Both the position numbers and the translations under genes were made by a program. From Diplosphaera chodatii (lineage: Eukaryota > Chlorophyta > Trebouxiophyceae > Prasiolales > Stichococcaceae), in NCBI GenBank assembly GCA_032358165.1, contig JAALGY010000053.1, positions 558,001-622,000 on the forward strand: DNA of 64,000 nt, given 5' to 3'. Under the pieces are notes generated by a model. It did no database searches. It saw nothing but the letters and a program-made list of their open reading frames with translations, and was not told the origin of the DNA. Below are positions 36,366 through 47,679 of the stretch, piece after piece. Position 1 is the first letter of the stretch, and each line of letters starts with the position of its first letter.

Positions 36366-36779
36366 GATGGCGGTGTCGCTGGACGGCTGCCACCCGGAAC
36401 GCAACGAAGAGGCCGTGTCAAGACGGCCGCCTGCGTTTGATGCAGTGCGCTGAGAGTCCCATGTTGCGTGATGTCAGGGTTTTGGTACCCGCTGATCCCG
36501 GGTGGGAACGACACGCCCTGTTCAGCGGCTGCAATTGGCCCTGACATATTCACCATTATACAAGCTTATATGACGCAGCATAGGCACGTCTTGGTCACTC
36601 CGATGTGGTAGAGTAGGCCCGATATTGTGAAGTGCATGCATTGATCCTGTGATAAGCAGCAGCCGTGTCACTTTTAGCAGCCCCATCCAAAACGTGGTCT
36701 GTATTTATGTACTTTTGAGAGCTCGTTTTCAAACATCTTGGATTAGGCAGTATGATCTGAGACGCCTGTAACACACTGC
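36366..36779. promoter_or_regulatory. Divergent intergenic region between eS27 and ZC3HC1-like gene
   Basis: About 410 bases between two start codons that point away from each other, so it is a likely bidirectional promoter. No coding sequence was seen. It is more AT-rich than the flanking exons. Confidence 0.5.
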
Positions 36780-39700
36780 ATGATGGATCGTGCGGCCCGC
36801 GCCAAGAAAGCGCTAGACGGGCTGATCTATAGCCCAAGGGCAGGCAATGGTGCAGCAGACGAGACTGCAAACGGTAGAAGCACTCCTGCTGGCGCTTCAG
36901 CGGACGCCGCGCTGCTCTCGCTGTTGGCCGACTTCCAGGTGCAACACCATGCAGCATGAAACATGATCATAGTGGGTTTGGGTCATTACACCTGGAGACA
37001 CCAGGCTGATAAGACTACAGGTTGCGCGAATCCCTGCATTTCGCAGGTTCCATTGTCCGCGTTCCTGGGGATGTGCTCATGCGCATCTGCCTTCCGTGTG
37101 CACGCAGGATGCTGCAGCCGAGGGGGTGCCCAAGGCACGCCCCTGGGAGCGGGCCGACCTGGTGCGGCGGCTGCGCAGCTTTCGGCCCGCCACCTGGTTC
37201 TGCAAGCCCGCGCCCGCGGGTCCCATCGAGTGCGCACGCCGAGGCTGGGTCAACGCCGGCCAGGACCTGCTAGCATGCGAGGTGCAGGTTGCTCAACTTG
37301 TATGCTCGCATGCGACCTAGCGAGCTCTGGCTGAGCTGATACACCGATTAGACTGTGTATGGAGCGTTGTCTGGCGCGCGTGCTTGCCGTCCTTCATGCT
37401 CTGTTGACGTTGTCACCACGTTCATGCAGTGCTCGACACACTGCTCATCGTATGATTGCAGTTTTGCAAGGCGAAGCTGGCCTTGACGCTGCCGGTCACC
37501 ATGTTGCGGGAGGAGACAGACAAGGCAAGTCATGCATCAGCCCCCAGCTGGATACGTCTAGCTGCCACAGGCTGTTCTGCCTGGGGAATACTTCTGCACA
37601 CAGACAAACAGCCCTTCGAACTGCATTAAGCTGCAATTGAGCAGGAAGCCTCTGCATTGCGCACAGGCAACAAAGACATTCGTGGAGCAGCTGGCGACCC
37701 AGCATGCGGGCGACTGCCCCTGGCGCACCGCTGTCTGCGCTCCGGAGTTGGCGGCCTTCCCTGCGCTGCCCGCTGAGACGGTGCGGCTTGCCTGACCACA
37801 CTCTCCTGCACTGGCCTAATCAGGGTAGTCTCACTGCAGACATGAGCCACCTATATATTGCTGGTCCTGTTCTGCTCTTACAGCACCCCAGTCATGCTTC
37901 AATGGGGGTTTGTTCGGCAAGCAGTTGACGGTGTGCTGCCACATCGTATCCAGGTGCACACCGAGTTTGCGGCACGGTGTGAAGCGCTGGCGGCCCTGGA
38001 CCGCCTCCCACCCATCGCCCCGGCAGCCCTGGCCGCCATCGCCGCCTCGCATGGGTGTGTGTCATGCACCCACATCCCTGCTATGGTCACCGCCCTGCTC
38101 ATATGTCCCGAGACAGCAGTTGCCATGTGTCACCTTGGATGGCAAGCAGCGCCAAGTCTGGAACTCCCTCCGCGGCCGTGTGCAGGGCGCAGCTGGACAC
38201 GCTGCTGGCTGACGGCCCACAGCGGGCGGAGTCGTGGGCGGCGGCGGGGTCGGAGCCCTCCGCGCAGCAGTCGCTGGACCCCGAGCCCGAGGCCCCGGCC
38301 GCGCCACCACCCAGAGTCGGCGGCGGGGGCGCCGCCTCAAAGCCACCCAGCCAGCCGAAGGGAAGGGACACGTCCCCAGGACAGTCAGGTACTGCCCCAT
38401 TTCGCCCTGGCATGGCGCCCTGTATGCTCCGCTGCATACAATACATTACAGCAGTTTTGTTGCGTGGCTTCTGTGGGATGACATGCTGATGTGGTGGAGG
38501 ACAGGGCATGCAAGTGGCATCGGGTCGGCGGGCGCATCGCAGGACGTGGCGTCCGCTGGCAGCCAGGAGTTCGCACGTCGGCAGCGGCTGCTGGCGCTGC
38601 TGGGCTGGCACGCGGTGCCGGTGCCCTTTGGCGCCGTGTCCGCAGCCGACAGCAGAGGCGCTGAGGCACCTGCAGAGGCCGGCAGCTCACCACGTCCAGC
38701 GCTGCAGGCATCATCCGAGGTGCTTTGGACCCATTCTTGTGCATAGCAGACTCTGCACTGTGCCTCGATGCACACCGGCGCTCTGCAGTTCTGTGCCCCT
38801 GCGCCTGCTGTAGTGTTTCTTTAAGGAGGAAGAAGGCTTATTTCCTCCTTGTCAGGGTCGGCTGCCTGCGGGGCAGGCGGTCATCTTCTGCCGCATGTGC
38901 GGCGCAAAGCACGGCCTGTGGTCGTTCCTGGGCGCGGGCGGCCCCGACTTGTCCGCTGCCCGCCGCCCCCGCCTGCCAGCGTCCAGCCCCCCCAGCGGTG
39001 CGATGCACCTTTGTCCTTTTGCGTACAGGCCTGCGGCCTGACAATCCTGAACCACAGTCTGGGCTGGCAGGGGCGTAGTGCACCCTTCATTGCACACAGC
39101 CAGACAACACATCCACCTCACCCACAGGCGCGCCAGGCCTTCAGGGCAGAGCACGCAGAGGGCTGCTACAGGGCAGCGCCGACACGCCCGCCTCGGCGCC
39201 AGCGTCCATGCAGGCGAGCAGCGGCGGCGGGGCCACCCCTGTAGCATGGCGTGGCTTCGGCAGCCCGCAGCCCGCTGGCGGCGACAGCGCTGCGAACGGC
39301 GGCAGTGGCGTCAGCAGCAGGACCCGTCGCGGCACGCAGCTCCTGGTGACCACCATCGCCGGCGGCCAGTTCGGAGGCCTGACGCCGCGCGCTGGTACGA
39401 ACGGTGGCCCTTTGGGTAGCGGCGCCACACCCTCCTCATCGGCCGCTGCCCCAGCACCACCACCAAAAGCCTTCGGGTCCAGCAGCAGAGGTGCAGACCG
39501 AGGACCTGCTGGGATCGCACCGTGTTCGGTCATGCACAGCAGGGCAGTCAATGCAACGCCCTTGATGCATGTCTGCGGGAGTGATTACGTGTGGGTACCT
39601 TGCAGATGTGCCGCTGTTTGGGACGCCAGCGTCAGCGGGGCGCGCGACTCGGCAGCCGGGGGCCTCAGCGGTCGCAGCCACGATCGCGGGCGGCCCGCTG

Positions 39701-41097
39701 TCGCCAGCAGGGAAGCCCAGCAAGGCCGTGGATGCCTCGGCAGATGGCGCTGCCGCCGGAGCTACGACTGACGCCCCGTCCAACCCTGACAGCAGCGCCC
39801 CAGCCGCAAACGGCTCTGCACACCCTGCAGCCAGCATAGCTCCGGTGGGGGTGGCCACACAAGGTGCAGCTGCCCAGCCGAGGACATCCCCATTTGGCAG
39901 CGGAGCTGCAGCGGCGCCAGTGTTTGGCATCGCTGCGATGCGCCCTGTTTCGCTCGGCACCCCTCGCAACGGTTCATCGGCCACACCCAAGCGCGGGCGT
40001 GAGGAGGCCGGAGGCGTTGCCAGGTACCTTCGCAAACTCATTCTCTTGAGCTGAATGCCAGGTTGTTGCATGGTCGCAGAATGGGGTACTTCAGCGCGAG
40101 TGCATTGCAGGGTGTTTTGTTCGAACATGGCAGACAAGGTGCACCTGCCTGGCAGGTCTGCTACACACTTCTGAAGCATTGCATTGCTCTGCAGTGAGGA
40201 CGGTGCATTGCCAAAGCGCCCCAAGACCTCCCGCGGCCTGCCCAGCTCCGCTCACGAGGCGGACCCAGCACCCGGCAAAGCAGAAACTGACAAGAGGACA
40301 GCGCAGCCCAATTGTGCTAGCTCAGCAGAGCAGTCTGGCAAGGAGCCAGTAGTAGCAGCTAGCCCTACCCCCGCAGACGGGACAGCAGCTGCCCATGTGC
40401 CAGGCTCAACGAAATTACCAGCAGCAGCATTGCCGGCAGCATCAAGCGGCACCGCCGCCTCCGCTCCTGCAGCGCAGCCCACTCCGTCGAACCCGCTCAA
40501 GCTGCACAGGTGGGCGTCTTTACAGCTGAAGTGTGGACAGCAGGGCATTAGTAGGGCCTTATCCGTGCACCATCGCTTTGAGGTTGCTGCGACAAATCGC
40601 ACAGGCCTGCTCAGGGTGCTGCTTACTACGGGCTGTACTGACGCCGTCGTTTGCAACGACACGCAGGCCGTTCTGCCCGTGGGTCCAGTGGCACGAGGCG
40701 GGCGGGGCGCGGCGGTGTGGCTGGTCCTGGTGCCTGGACGCGCTGGTGCCCAAGGCTGTCGACGCCAGCGGCGCCGGCGGCCCGGCAGACGCTGAGGTGC
40801 GCTTGGGAACCCGGCACCTGGCAGCAGGACATGCAACAGGCGGCATAGCCACACCGGCAGGAGGACAGACCTCCACACCATTATGTATTGTCCATCATGC
40901 ATGTCGCAATCAGTGTGTAGGATTTGCCATTCGAGCGGATGCTGCCGAGGCAGCTGCAACCCTGTTATTAGCTTCTACATTTGCGATAACCCCGCTTTGA
41001 GAACCATGGCAAGATTGCACACCATGTGCAGGGCCAGCCACGGGATCGCGCGTCACTGGTGATGTCCCTGCTGAAGCGCGTGGGCGTGCGGCGCTGA
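36780..41097 (+). CDS. ZC3HC1/NIPA-like C3HC and Rsm1 zinc-finger protein with an FG-motif linker
   Basis: Exon 1 encodes MMDRAARAKKALDGLIYSPR. The C3HC zinc-finger half follows: KARPWERADLVRRLRSFRPA, WFCKP, GWVNAGQDLLACEFCKAKL (37107-37470), then FVEQLATQHAGDCPWRTAVC (37680-37740). The segments FAARCEALAALDRLPPIAP (37960) and RQRLLALLGWHAVPVPFGA (38580) are typical of the family, and a cysteine pair FCRMCGAKHGLWSF lies near 38890. A long low-complexity linker (39200-40500) has six FG dipeptides (GFGSP, QFGGL, AFGSS, LFGTP, PFGSG, VFGIA) and basic NLS-like stretches TPKRGREE and LPKRPKTSR. The Rsm1 half, KLHRPFCPWVQWHEAGGARR with CGWSWCLDALVP, is at 40660-40760. The last exon ends LVMSLLKRVGVRR. 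Human ZC3HC1 is a nuclear-basket protein; the same location here is inference. Confidence 0.85.
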
Positions 41098-41619
41098 CCG
41101 TGTGCTACCGTCCTCCCAAGCTGTGGCAGTACACCGCGCACTGTGTGCCCCCGGGACATGCCACGGAGGTTGTGGTCCTTGTCTGAGGTGTTGTCAGCGC
41201 CTGCTGACAAGGATTTCTTCGTCAGCTGTCGTCACCAAAGTCTATTAGGAGCGAAGATGGGAAGCGACTGCCAGACACATGATGTGCATTGTTTCGACTA
41301 TTGCATCCGTGGCATTATCTTTGCGGTATGTGATGGCCAGTGCTAGCGCAAGACGCTGTAACCTGCTGTAGTAGCTTATACACAACGACTGCAAGGGTGC
41401 AGCAGGTTGCTCCGGCTGCAGGCCATCTTACAACTCTAGCAGTTGTGGCGCCAGCATGCAGCTCTGACCCAATACATCACGTCCCTCTGTGCTGCTCACG
41501 GTTTGCAACCATCTGCAAGTTCACTATGTCCAAAGTTGTTGTGGCATGCTGCAGACCATCTACGTACCCCTGACATCAAGAAACCATGTGCAATCAATCC
41601 AACTGACTAGCGGCAAAGG
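41098..41619. other. Intergenic, tail-to-tail between ZC3HC1-like gene and antiporter
   Basis: Contains the two 3' untranslated regions. No exon was recognised. TGTAA occurs on the plus strand near 41355 and on the minus strand near 41430. Confidence 0.45.
41428..41432 (-). terminator. Candidate polyadenylation signal (TGTAA) for the antiporter gene
   Basis: TGTAA on the minus strand about 190 bases after the stop codon of the UhpC-type gene. This is motif and position only. Confidence 0.28.
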
Positions 41620-43059
41620 CTACTGTGCTGATGCTAGCTGCTCCTGGCTCTTGAGGTTGATCGTGGGCAGCAGCAGGACCACCACAACTGCACACGACGC
41701 CAGCAACGTCATGAAGTAGGCGTTCCAGCCCGACTTCTGCACGATCAGCGCAATCGGCACGCCCGCAGCAGAGGCGCCTAGGTACGAAATCCACCCCAGG
41801 AAGCCCTGTGCTGCCGACACCGCTGTCTTGGACACCGCCTCCGCACCGCACAGCCCAATTAGCATTTGTGGCCCGTACAGCGCAGCCCCCACCGATGCAA
41901 CAGACAGCCATTGCACCCAGGCGACGTTGGGTGTGTTCCAGAAGCCCAGTATGGCCACGGCCAGCGCAAGCGTGTATCCGATCACCACCTTCACGCGCAG
42001 GCCGACATTCCCGACGTCAGGGTTGCTGTTGCCGCGGATGAGGCGGTCGCTGATGGCTCCGGCGGACAGGGAGCCCAGCAGGCCGCCCAGCTCCAGCCCT
42101 GAGATGCGGAACGCCGCGTCTGCGCCCTGGATGCCCCTGTCACGGATGAGGTTGAAGATGAACCACGACGTCACCCCTTGCCGCACCACATACACGAAGA
42201 AGTAGGAGATGGCAAACAGCCACACGGCACGCGACTTGAGGCACTCCTCCACCAGGATCTTGACCAGGCCGCGCTCGTCCTTTGCCTTGGGCTTTGCTGC
42301 CGCTCCGCTCTTGGCGGGCTCGTCGATGGGCGGGTAGCCGGCGGTCTCCGGGTCGTCCTTGATGGCGAACAGCAGCAGCAGGCCGATGACCAGGCCGATG
42401 ATGCCGGGCGTCCACATGCCCCACCTCCAGCCGAAGCGGTTGGCGGCGCCGCCGGCGACCAGGGGAGCTGCAAAGCCGCCAATGTTGTTTGACGCTGTCC
42501 AGAAGCCCCACCAGGTGCCGCGCTCACGGGTCGGGAACCAAGCTGTCAGAATTCTGGCGCAGGCGGGCGCCCCCAGCCCCTGCAGCAGCCCGTTGGCGCC
42601 CCAGCACACCAGGAACCAGGCGTAGGAGGCGCCGAAGCCGAACGCCAGGTTGACGAGCGCCGTGGCCATGAGGCCCCCCGCCAGCACCACCCGCGGGCTG
42701 GCCTTGGCGCCCGCCACCCCACTCAGGAACTTGGAGAAGCCATAGCACACGGGCAAGATGGAGGTCAGGCCGCCGATCTGGGTCATCGTGAGCCCGATGG
42801 CCTTGTCGTTCAGCAGCGTCGGCGCGACGTAGCTGAGGCTGTTGCGCGTCAGGTAGTATGAGCCGTAGCCGACGAACATCGCAGCGAACGTCAGCAGCCG
42901 GGTGCGGTAGAACGCCTGGCTGAACTGCTGCCCGGCGCTGCCGCTGTCGCCGCTGGGCGATGCCGCAGACGCTGACGCGGATGCACGCGGCGCCTGGCGT
43001 GCCTGCCAGCGCACCGCCCCTGCGGCATGGCGGGCTGGCCGCGCCCGGAGTGCTTCCAT
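41620..43059 (-). CDS. UhpC-type sugar-phosphate/glycerol-3-phosphate:Pi antiporter (MFS), single exon
   Basis: Major-facilitator protein of the organophosphate:phosphate antiporter family (GlpT/UhpT/UhpC). The chosen start, at 43059, gives 479 residues. The first 60 or so (MEALRARPARHAAGAVRWQA and an Ala/Ser-rich stretch) look like a plastid transit peptide. The open frame continues upstream without a stop to 43767, but that part has no conserved sequence. About twelve membrane segments follow. Family motifs include FVGYGSYYLTRNSLSYVAP, YGFSKFLSG, ACARILTAWFPTRERGTWWG, NNIGGFAAP, VYVVRQGVTSW, LELGGLLGSLSAGAISDRL and YGPQMLIGLCGAEAVSK. The ARILTAW..RERG.WW and PQMLIG segments align with bacterial UhpC more closely than with plant TPT/GPT translocators. 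Plastid-envelope hexose-phosphate exchange is the likely role by analogy with UhpC-type carriers in algae. It has no introns. Confidence 0.88.
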   Translation of the reverse strand: MEALRARPARHAAGAVRWQARQAPRASASASAASPSGDSGSAGQQFSQAFYRTRLLTFAAMFVGYGSYYLTRNSLSYVAPTLLNDKAIGLTMTQIGGLTSILPVCYGFSKFLSGVAGAKASPRVVLAGGLMATALVNLAFGFGASYAWFLVCWGANGLLQGLGAPACARILTAWFPTRERGTWWGFWTASNNIGGFAAPLVAGGAANRFGWRWGMWTPGIIGLVIGLLLLFAIKDDPETAGYPPIDEPAKSGAAAKPKAKDERGLVKILVEECLKSRAVWLFAISYFFVYVVRQGVTSWFIFNLIRDRGIQGADAAFRISGLELGGLLGSLSAGAISDRLIRGNSNPDVGNVGLRVKVVIGYTLALAVAILGFWNTPNVAWVQWLSVASVGAALYGPQMLIGLCGAEAVSKTAVSAAQGFLGWISYLGASAAGVPIALIVQKSGWNAYFMTLLASCAVVVVLLLPTINLKSQEQLASAQ

Positions 43060-44031
43060 GCCCCGGTCATCACGGCGCAGCAGCTGCTGCACACGCACAG
43101 CTGGCAGACTGGTGCCCTTGGCCACCCCTCGCACCCTTGGGCACGACGGCGTGCATCGCTCTGCAGAAAGGTGTGAGCGATGATGCAGGCTGTACTGCAG
43201 TCCTGTCTGCATCATGACAATTCGTGCTACTGATGATCCGAACGAGTAACACTCCGAACCCTTCAGAATGGACCTACAACACACGCGCCCCTGCCGAAAA
43301 GTCGGACAGGGCCACCGCAATGCCGTGCAGACTGCCGTATGCGGCTTGCAGTGTGAATGACTGAGTTTAGCATGCTCAAATGAAGTCCCGTAAGCGGGAA
43401 CGCAGCCGACTCTCATGACGGTATGATTTGATCGCACGTGCGCACGATCTGAAGCGTGTTCCGGCCTGTGTCGCAAAGCTTCGGTGCATTGCTTATCAAA
43501 ACAAAGCATATCAGAGAACACGAGGTTCTGTAGGCCTACGATATCAGCGCACATTATTGAACAGCCCTGAACGACATCATCTGGGGTCGCCAGGCGGCGT
43601 GTCAGTGGCAGGAACACTTGCACTGCTGCTGTTCTGGTGCTCAAGTACATCCCAGCACTTCTGCAGCAATGCATTCCGTCCTCCTGAGCAGCTGCGGCGG
43701 CCGCTTGGGCGGCCAACCACCATCCGGTGTCCTGCATAGCACCTCGCCCCAGCATCGGCCCAGGCAAGTGCTGACAGCCATCTCTGCCCTGCAGATGCTG
43801 GTGCGCTTAGAATATTGTGTCACAAGGCCGTACGACGGTATCTACAAACGTGCTCAGCCTTGTTGCATAAGAACATTGGTTGCAGCCGCAGGAAGGCATG
43901 CTGACTCTTGAAGGTTTCGTGCCATCACAGCAGGCGTCAGCAAGCCCCTGCTGCGCATCAACCAGCAGCTACATGCGTCGAGGCTCGCAGCGACCAGCCG
44001 TTGCTTCATCGGGCGTGCCGGCGGTGGCGGC
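43060..44031. promoter_or_regulatory. Divergent intergenic region between antiporter and DUF1997 genes
   Basis: Holds the 5' leaders and promoters of both genes. The antiporter frame remains open to 43767 but reads as arbitrary sequence, so I treat it as leader. An Ala/Arg/Ser-rich plus-strand segment at 43930-44030 may be part of the N-terminus of the DUF1997 protein. Confidence 0.4.
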
Positions 44032-45869
44032 ATGTCTGCAGTGCCGCTCGGCATGAGACAGCAGTCCAGTCAGACTCTCAGCCAGGTGCGCTGCCTCTGG
44101 ACTGAGGGACATTGAAGACAAAGGGACCCTTAGGCGTTGTCTGCAACCTGAAGTGTCTCTGTATTTGTGGCGCCATTTGGCAAGGCTTCCCTTCGGCAAG
44201 TGTTGTAATTTGCTGCAGCGTCCGCGGATGAGGCGGCGGCCCTGGAGCGACAGATGCAGGCGTCGCTTGTCGCCTTGGAGCGCGAGGAGTCGGGCAACGC
44301 CGAGGCCAGCAGCAGCGGGGACGGCTTGACCGACCCAGCAGCCTTCGGAGATGGGGCAGGCGGGCAGTTTGCCGGCAAGCGCGTCGCGGTGCTGCAGGCA
44401 ACAAAGCGGGATGCAGTCACCATCCCAGAGCGAGACCGCTCGTTGGGTGGGCACTTGCTCTGCGTTCACACACTCCCGTGCCGTGGGCGACAGTAAAAGT
44501 GCAAGCAGTGCCTCAGCTGGTGCATGCAGTTGGTTGGTTGTGACTTGAACCTCAGGACCCTCCGGTTGTTTGATGACAAAGGCCATATTCCTGTGCCTGG
44601 ACGAACGCAGGAGAGTATATGACGTTACCAGCCAGTCAGTACTCAGTGTTGGATGCAAAGCGCATTGAGCGTATTGATGACGATACCTTCCGCTGCTATG
44701 TGGGTGGCATCTCCTTCCTCAACTTCAAGGTGAGATCACTATCCGGCGATACTCTGCGACCTATCCCACAGCAGGACCCTGTGATTTGGCGATTACAGTG
44801 TGGCAAGGCTGCGGGAAGAGTTGCAGGCTGCGCTTACGCTGACGCTGCAGCCCGTGTTTGCAGGTTGAGCCGGTTTTGACGGTGTCGGTGGTTGTGGGCC
44901 GGCTGGGCCCGACAGTGTCGCTGCTGCAGACCAGGGTGTGTGCCTGACTGTGTAGCTGCATGTCATGACAGGGCGTTTCCATGCGCATGTCCCCTGCAGT
45001 GTGGTAGCTGGCTGGCTACAGATGATCTAGCCAGCCCGCCAAACGGTCCCAGACTTGTGATTGGGCTGCTCTTGTGCAGTTGGAGGGTTCTCGCGCAGTG
45101 CGCAACATCAGTGACCGCTTTACTGCCACCATGACCAACAGGGTGAGACCGAGACCTTGCACATACAGTGCATGCTGTTGCATAGGTTGGCACTTGTCGT
45201 CGTGCCTGTGTCAAGGTCACTCAGGTGGACGCACGACAAGCTGAGACAATCATACAAGCTTTTGGTTCACTGCAGGTGCGGTGGAGAGACGCAGCAGAGG
45301 ACGCCTCCGCTGATCAGCCGACCAGGTCAGACGCCGGCAGCGCCGCAGCAGTGCAGCAGCCAAGCAGCGCCTCAGACAATGGTGCGTCGGGCACCAACCC
45401 AGACAGCGGGCGTATGCGTCAGATCACCAGCGACGTCGAGATCAAGGTGCCTTGACAGACATGTGCTCAGCGTTGTCCTGCAACACCACCCTTGCTGCAT
45501 GGCATGACAGCTTGGCGTGTGTGACCTTTAGCCTGGTCGGATGTGGCCTGCAGGTCACACTACAGGTTCCTGGGTGGCTGCTGATCTCGGAGAACGTCAT
45601 CAGCCGCACCGGCAGCATGGTGAGCCCCTTGTGGGGAGCCAACTGCTTGACGAGAAACGCTGATTTCTGAACGACATTGCTCACGCCAGGCATGACAGAC
45701 TTGTCGGCCCCCATCAGGCGTCGACCCGTGTGTGCCGCCGTGCATGCAGGTCATGCAGAAGGTGCTGAACACCATGGTGCCGCGCTTCCTGGCGCAGCTG
45801 GCCGCCGACTACGAGCTGTGGGCCGCCGGCGATGACTCACGCAAACCCATTGGCACCGGGCAGCTGTAA
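44032..45869 (+). CDS. DUF1997 family protein, probably plastid-targeted
   Basis: The conserved exons give YMTLPASQYSVLDAKRIERI and TFRCYVGGISFLNFK (44618-44729), VEPVLTVSVVVGRLGPTVSL (44869), LEGSRAVRNISDRFTATMTN (45081), a polar stretch QPTRSDAGSAAAVQQPSSAS (45320) followed by ITSDVEIK, VTLQVPGWLLISENVISRTG (45554), and MQKVLNTMVPRFLAQLAADY with a C-terminus SRKPIGTGQL. This matches the land-plant and cyanobacterial DUF1997 family, whose function is not known and which is mostly predicted to be in the chloroplast. The N-terminus is unclear. MSAVPLGMRQQSSQTL at 44032 and an acidic exon near 44225 (DEAAALERQMQASLVALERE) are plausible. A segment at 44555 (LRLFDDKGHIPVP) is out of frame with the next exon. 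Confidence 0.75.
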
Positions 45870-46572
45870 TGCGTCCGTCTAGGTCGACAAGCAGGCGCCC
45901 CATGCGTATGGATATCAAGATCAAATTGGGCATCCAAGCAGCCTGCAGGCACTTGCAAGACATGGCGCACATACGTGGGGCAGGCGCATATAACACGTGT
46001 CGCTTGCGGCTGCATGCAGCACCCCAGGGTTGCTTCCGCTGCTTAAGCGAGTGCTTGCTGGGTGACATGGCACTACATTCGATAGTAGGAAGGGTTGGAC
46101 CAGTGTGGTAGTAGACAATTGAAGCAGGATAACAACAGATCGTCAGTTGGACCGGTTCATACATCATTGCTGTGTTACTGTGCTAGAGAAATTTCTGAAT
46201 GGCACTGTGAACGTCACCGTTCTGAACAGCTGGCGGCAGTCTCATAGCATGGAGCTCGACATGAATGGGTACCACGGCACAACAGAAGAACGAAGACAGC
46301 TTGTTGCATCACTGTCATACGTTTGCCAACAGCAACATCCATGTGGCGCTCAAGACTCGCAAACATCATACCCCTTGTCACTTTGAGCGAGTCGGCGCCA
46401 CTGCAGGCATGGTGCCATTTTCCGATTTGCATGCAGACTCCACATGTGCACACGAGTGCGCGTGACGTCACAGCACGATCTGAGCCAGGATTCTGCTGAT
46501 CCCGATAAGTTATCAGCGCTGTGCTCATCCCACATGATTGCCATGCACACTGGAACGGCATGCGGCTGAGGC
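45870..46572. other. Intergenic, DUF1997 3' region and ICMT promoter
   Basis: Between two plus-strand genes. Short frames on both strands are not conserved and no RNA gene was recognised. Confidence 0.4.
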
Positions 46573-47679
46573 ATGCCGGCGCTGCCCATCTTTGTTGCGC
46601 TGCTAGTCTACTTCCACTGTTCAGAGTTCATCCTTGCTTTCGTCTACCAGCGAAACGAGCTCTCCTTCAGCTGTGAGTTGCGAAATGTCTCATCTGCACT
46701 GCCCGTCTCATGTCCTGCTGAGCGGCACACTGCTGCAAACTCTGCTGTGCTGCATCACATGTGAGCATGCTCACCAGATTCAGCTACTCTACGCAAAGTC
46801 GCACACACATCTCTGCGCTGGCCAAAACCCCGTTCTGCTTGCAGCCACGCTGTTGAGCCGCGGCTATGCCGTCGCAATGTCAGCTGCAGTGCTGGAGCAC
46901 AGCGTGGAGCAGCACTTTCTGCCACACATCAAGGGCTCAAATGCCGCTGATGTGAGCTGTTCACATTGACCCGTCTCTGCAGCACAAAGCTTACACAATA
47001 GTATGCCTGTGCTGGCTCGGCTGTGTCCATGCATGCATCTGCACTGAGACTGCGCGGCCTCCACAACCATGGCAGATCATCAGCGGTGCGGGGCTGGTGA
47101 TGGCACTGGGCGGGGAGGCGCTGCGCAAGGCGGCCATGTTAACAGCGCAGCAGAACTTCACACATGTCATTGCCTTTGAGAAGCGGCGGCAGCACCAGCT
47201 GGTGACCTCAGGGGTGAGCTGGGTGGCAAGTCGCCACTGTTCTGTTGTGTTTGAACCCCTACCTGTCACGCAGAGCCATGCAGAACGACCACCGTCTCCG
47301 TAAGATGATCAAGTGTCAGCTTGCTTCAGATCTGCAAGTGCACAGGTGTATGGTTGGGTGCGACATCCAGGGTACGTGGGCTTCGCTCTGTGGGCCGTCG
47401 GCACCCAGCTGCTGCTGGTCAACCCCTTGTGCTGCTGTGTTTTCGCTGCTGTGGTACGTGTCGAGCTTCATGCATGCCTACCCTCCGTTCTTTGTGCTAT
47501 GTGTGGTGCAGCACAACGAGAGGGTGTGGTAGAAATTGTGAACATTCTCCCTGGCGCAGGTGTGGGTGTTCTTCCGCCGCCGCATCCCAGTTGAGGAGCA
47601 GCAACTCGTTCGATTCTTTGGCGAGGCATACACCAGCTATCAGCAGAGGGTGTTCTGTGGCATACCATTCACAGCTTGA
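46573..47679 (+). CDS. ICMT: Protein-S-isoprenylcysteine O-methyltransferase (STE14/ICMT)
   Basis: ER-membrane enzyme that methylates the C-terminal prenylated cysteine of CaaX proteins, using S-adenosylmethionine. Five exons join in phase: 46573-46672 (MPALPIFVALLVYFHCSEFI), 46845-46951 (LLSRGYAVAMSAAVLEHSVE), 47076-47213 (IISGAGLVMALGGEALRKAA, FTHVIAFEKRRQHQLVTSG), about 47347-47455 (VYGWVRHPGYVGFALWAVGT) and about 47561-47679 (VWVFFRRRIPVEEQQLVRFF, ending VFCGIPFTA). The cofactor-binding RHPGY and GTQLLLVNP, and the catalytic-face segment EEQQLVRFFGEAYTSYQQRV, are all present. Length is close to the plant enzymes, just under 200 residues. Several membrane segments are visible. Confidence 0.93.

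Noticed and set aside
35647..36393. 248-residue minus-strand open frame across the eS27 region
   Set aside because: Most of it is the first eS27 intron. It shows no family resemblance, while the spliced eS27 protein is exact.
39436..40224. 262-residue minus-strand frame in the ZC3HC1-like gene
   Set aside because: It is antisense to the Ala/Ser/Pro-rich FG linker. Low-complexity GC-rich coding sequence often leaves the opposite strand open.
43060..43767. Upstream extension of the UhpC-type open frame (to 715 residues)
   Set aside because: The added 236 residues have no membrane or family features. The transit-peptide-like start at 43059 fits better, though a somewhat earlier start cannot be excluded.
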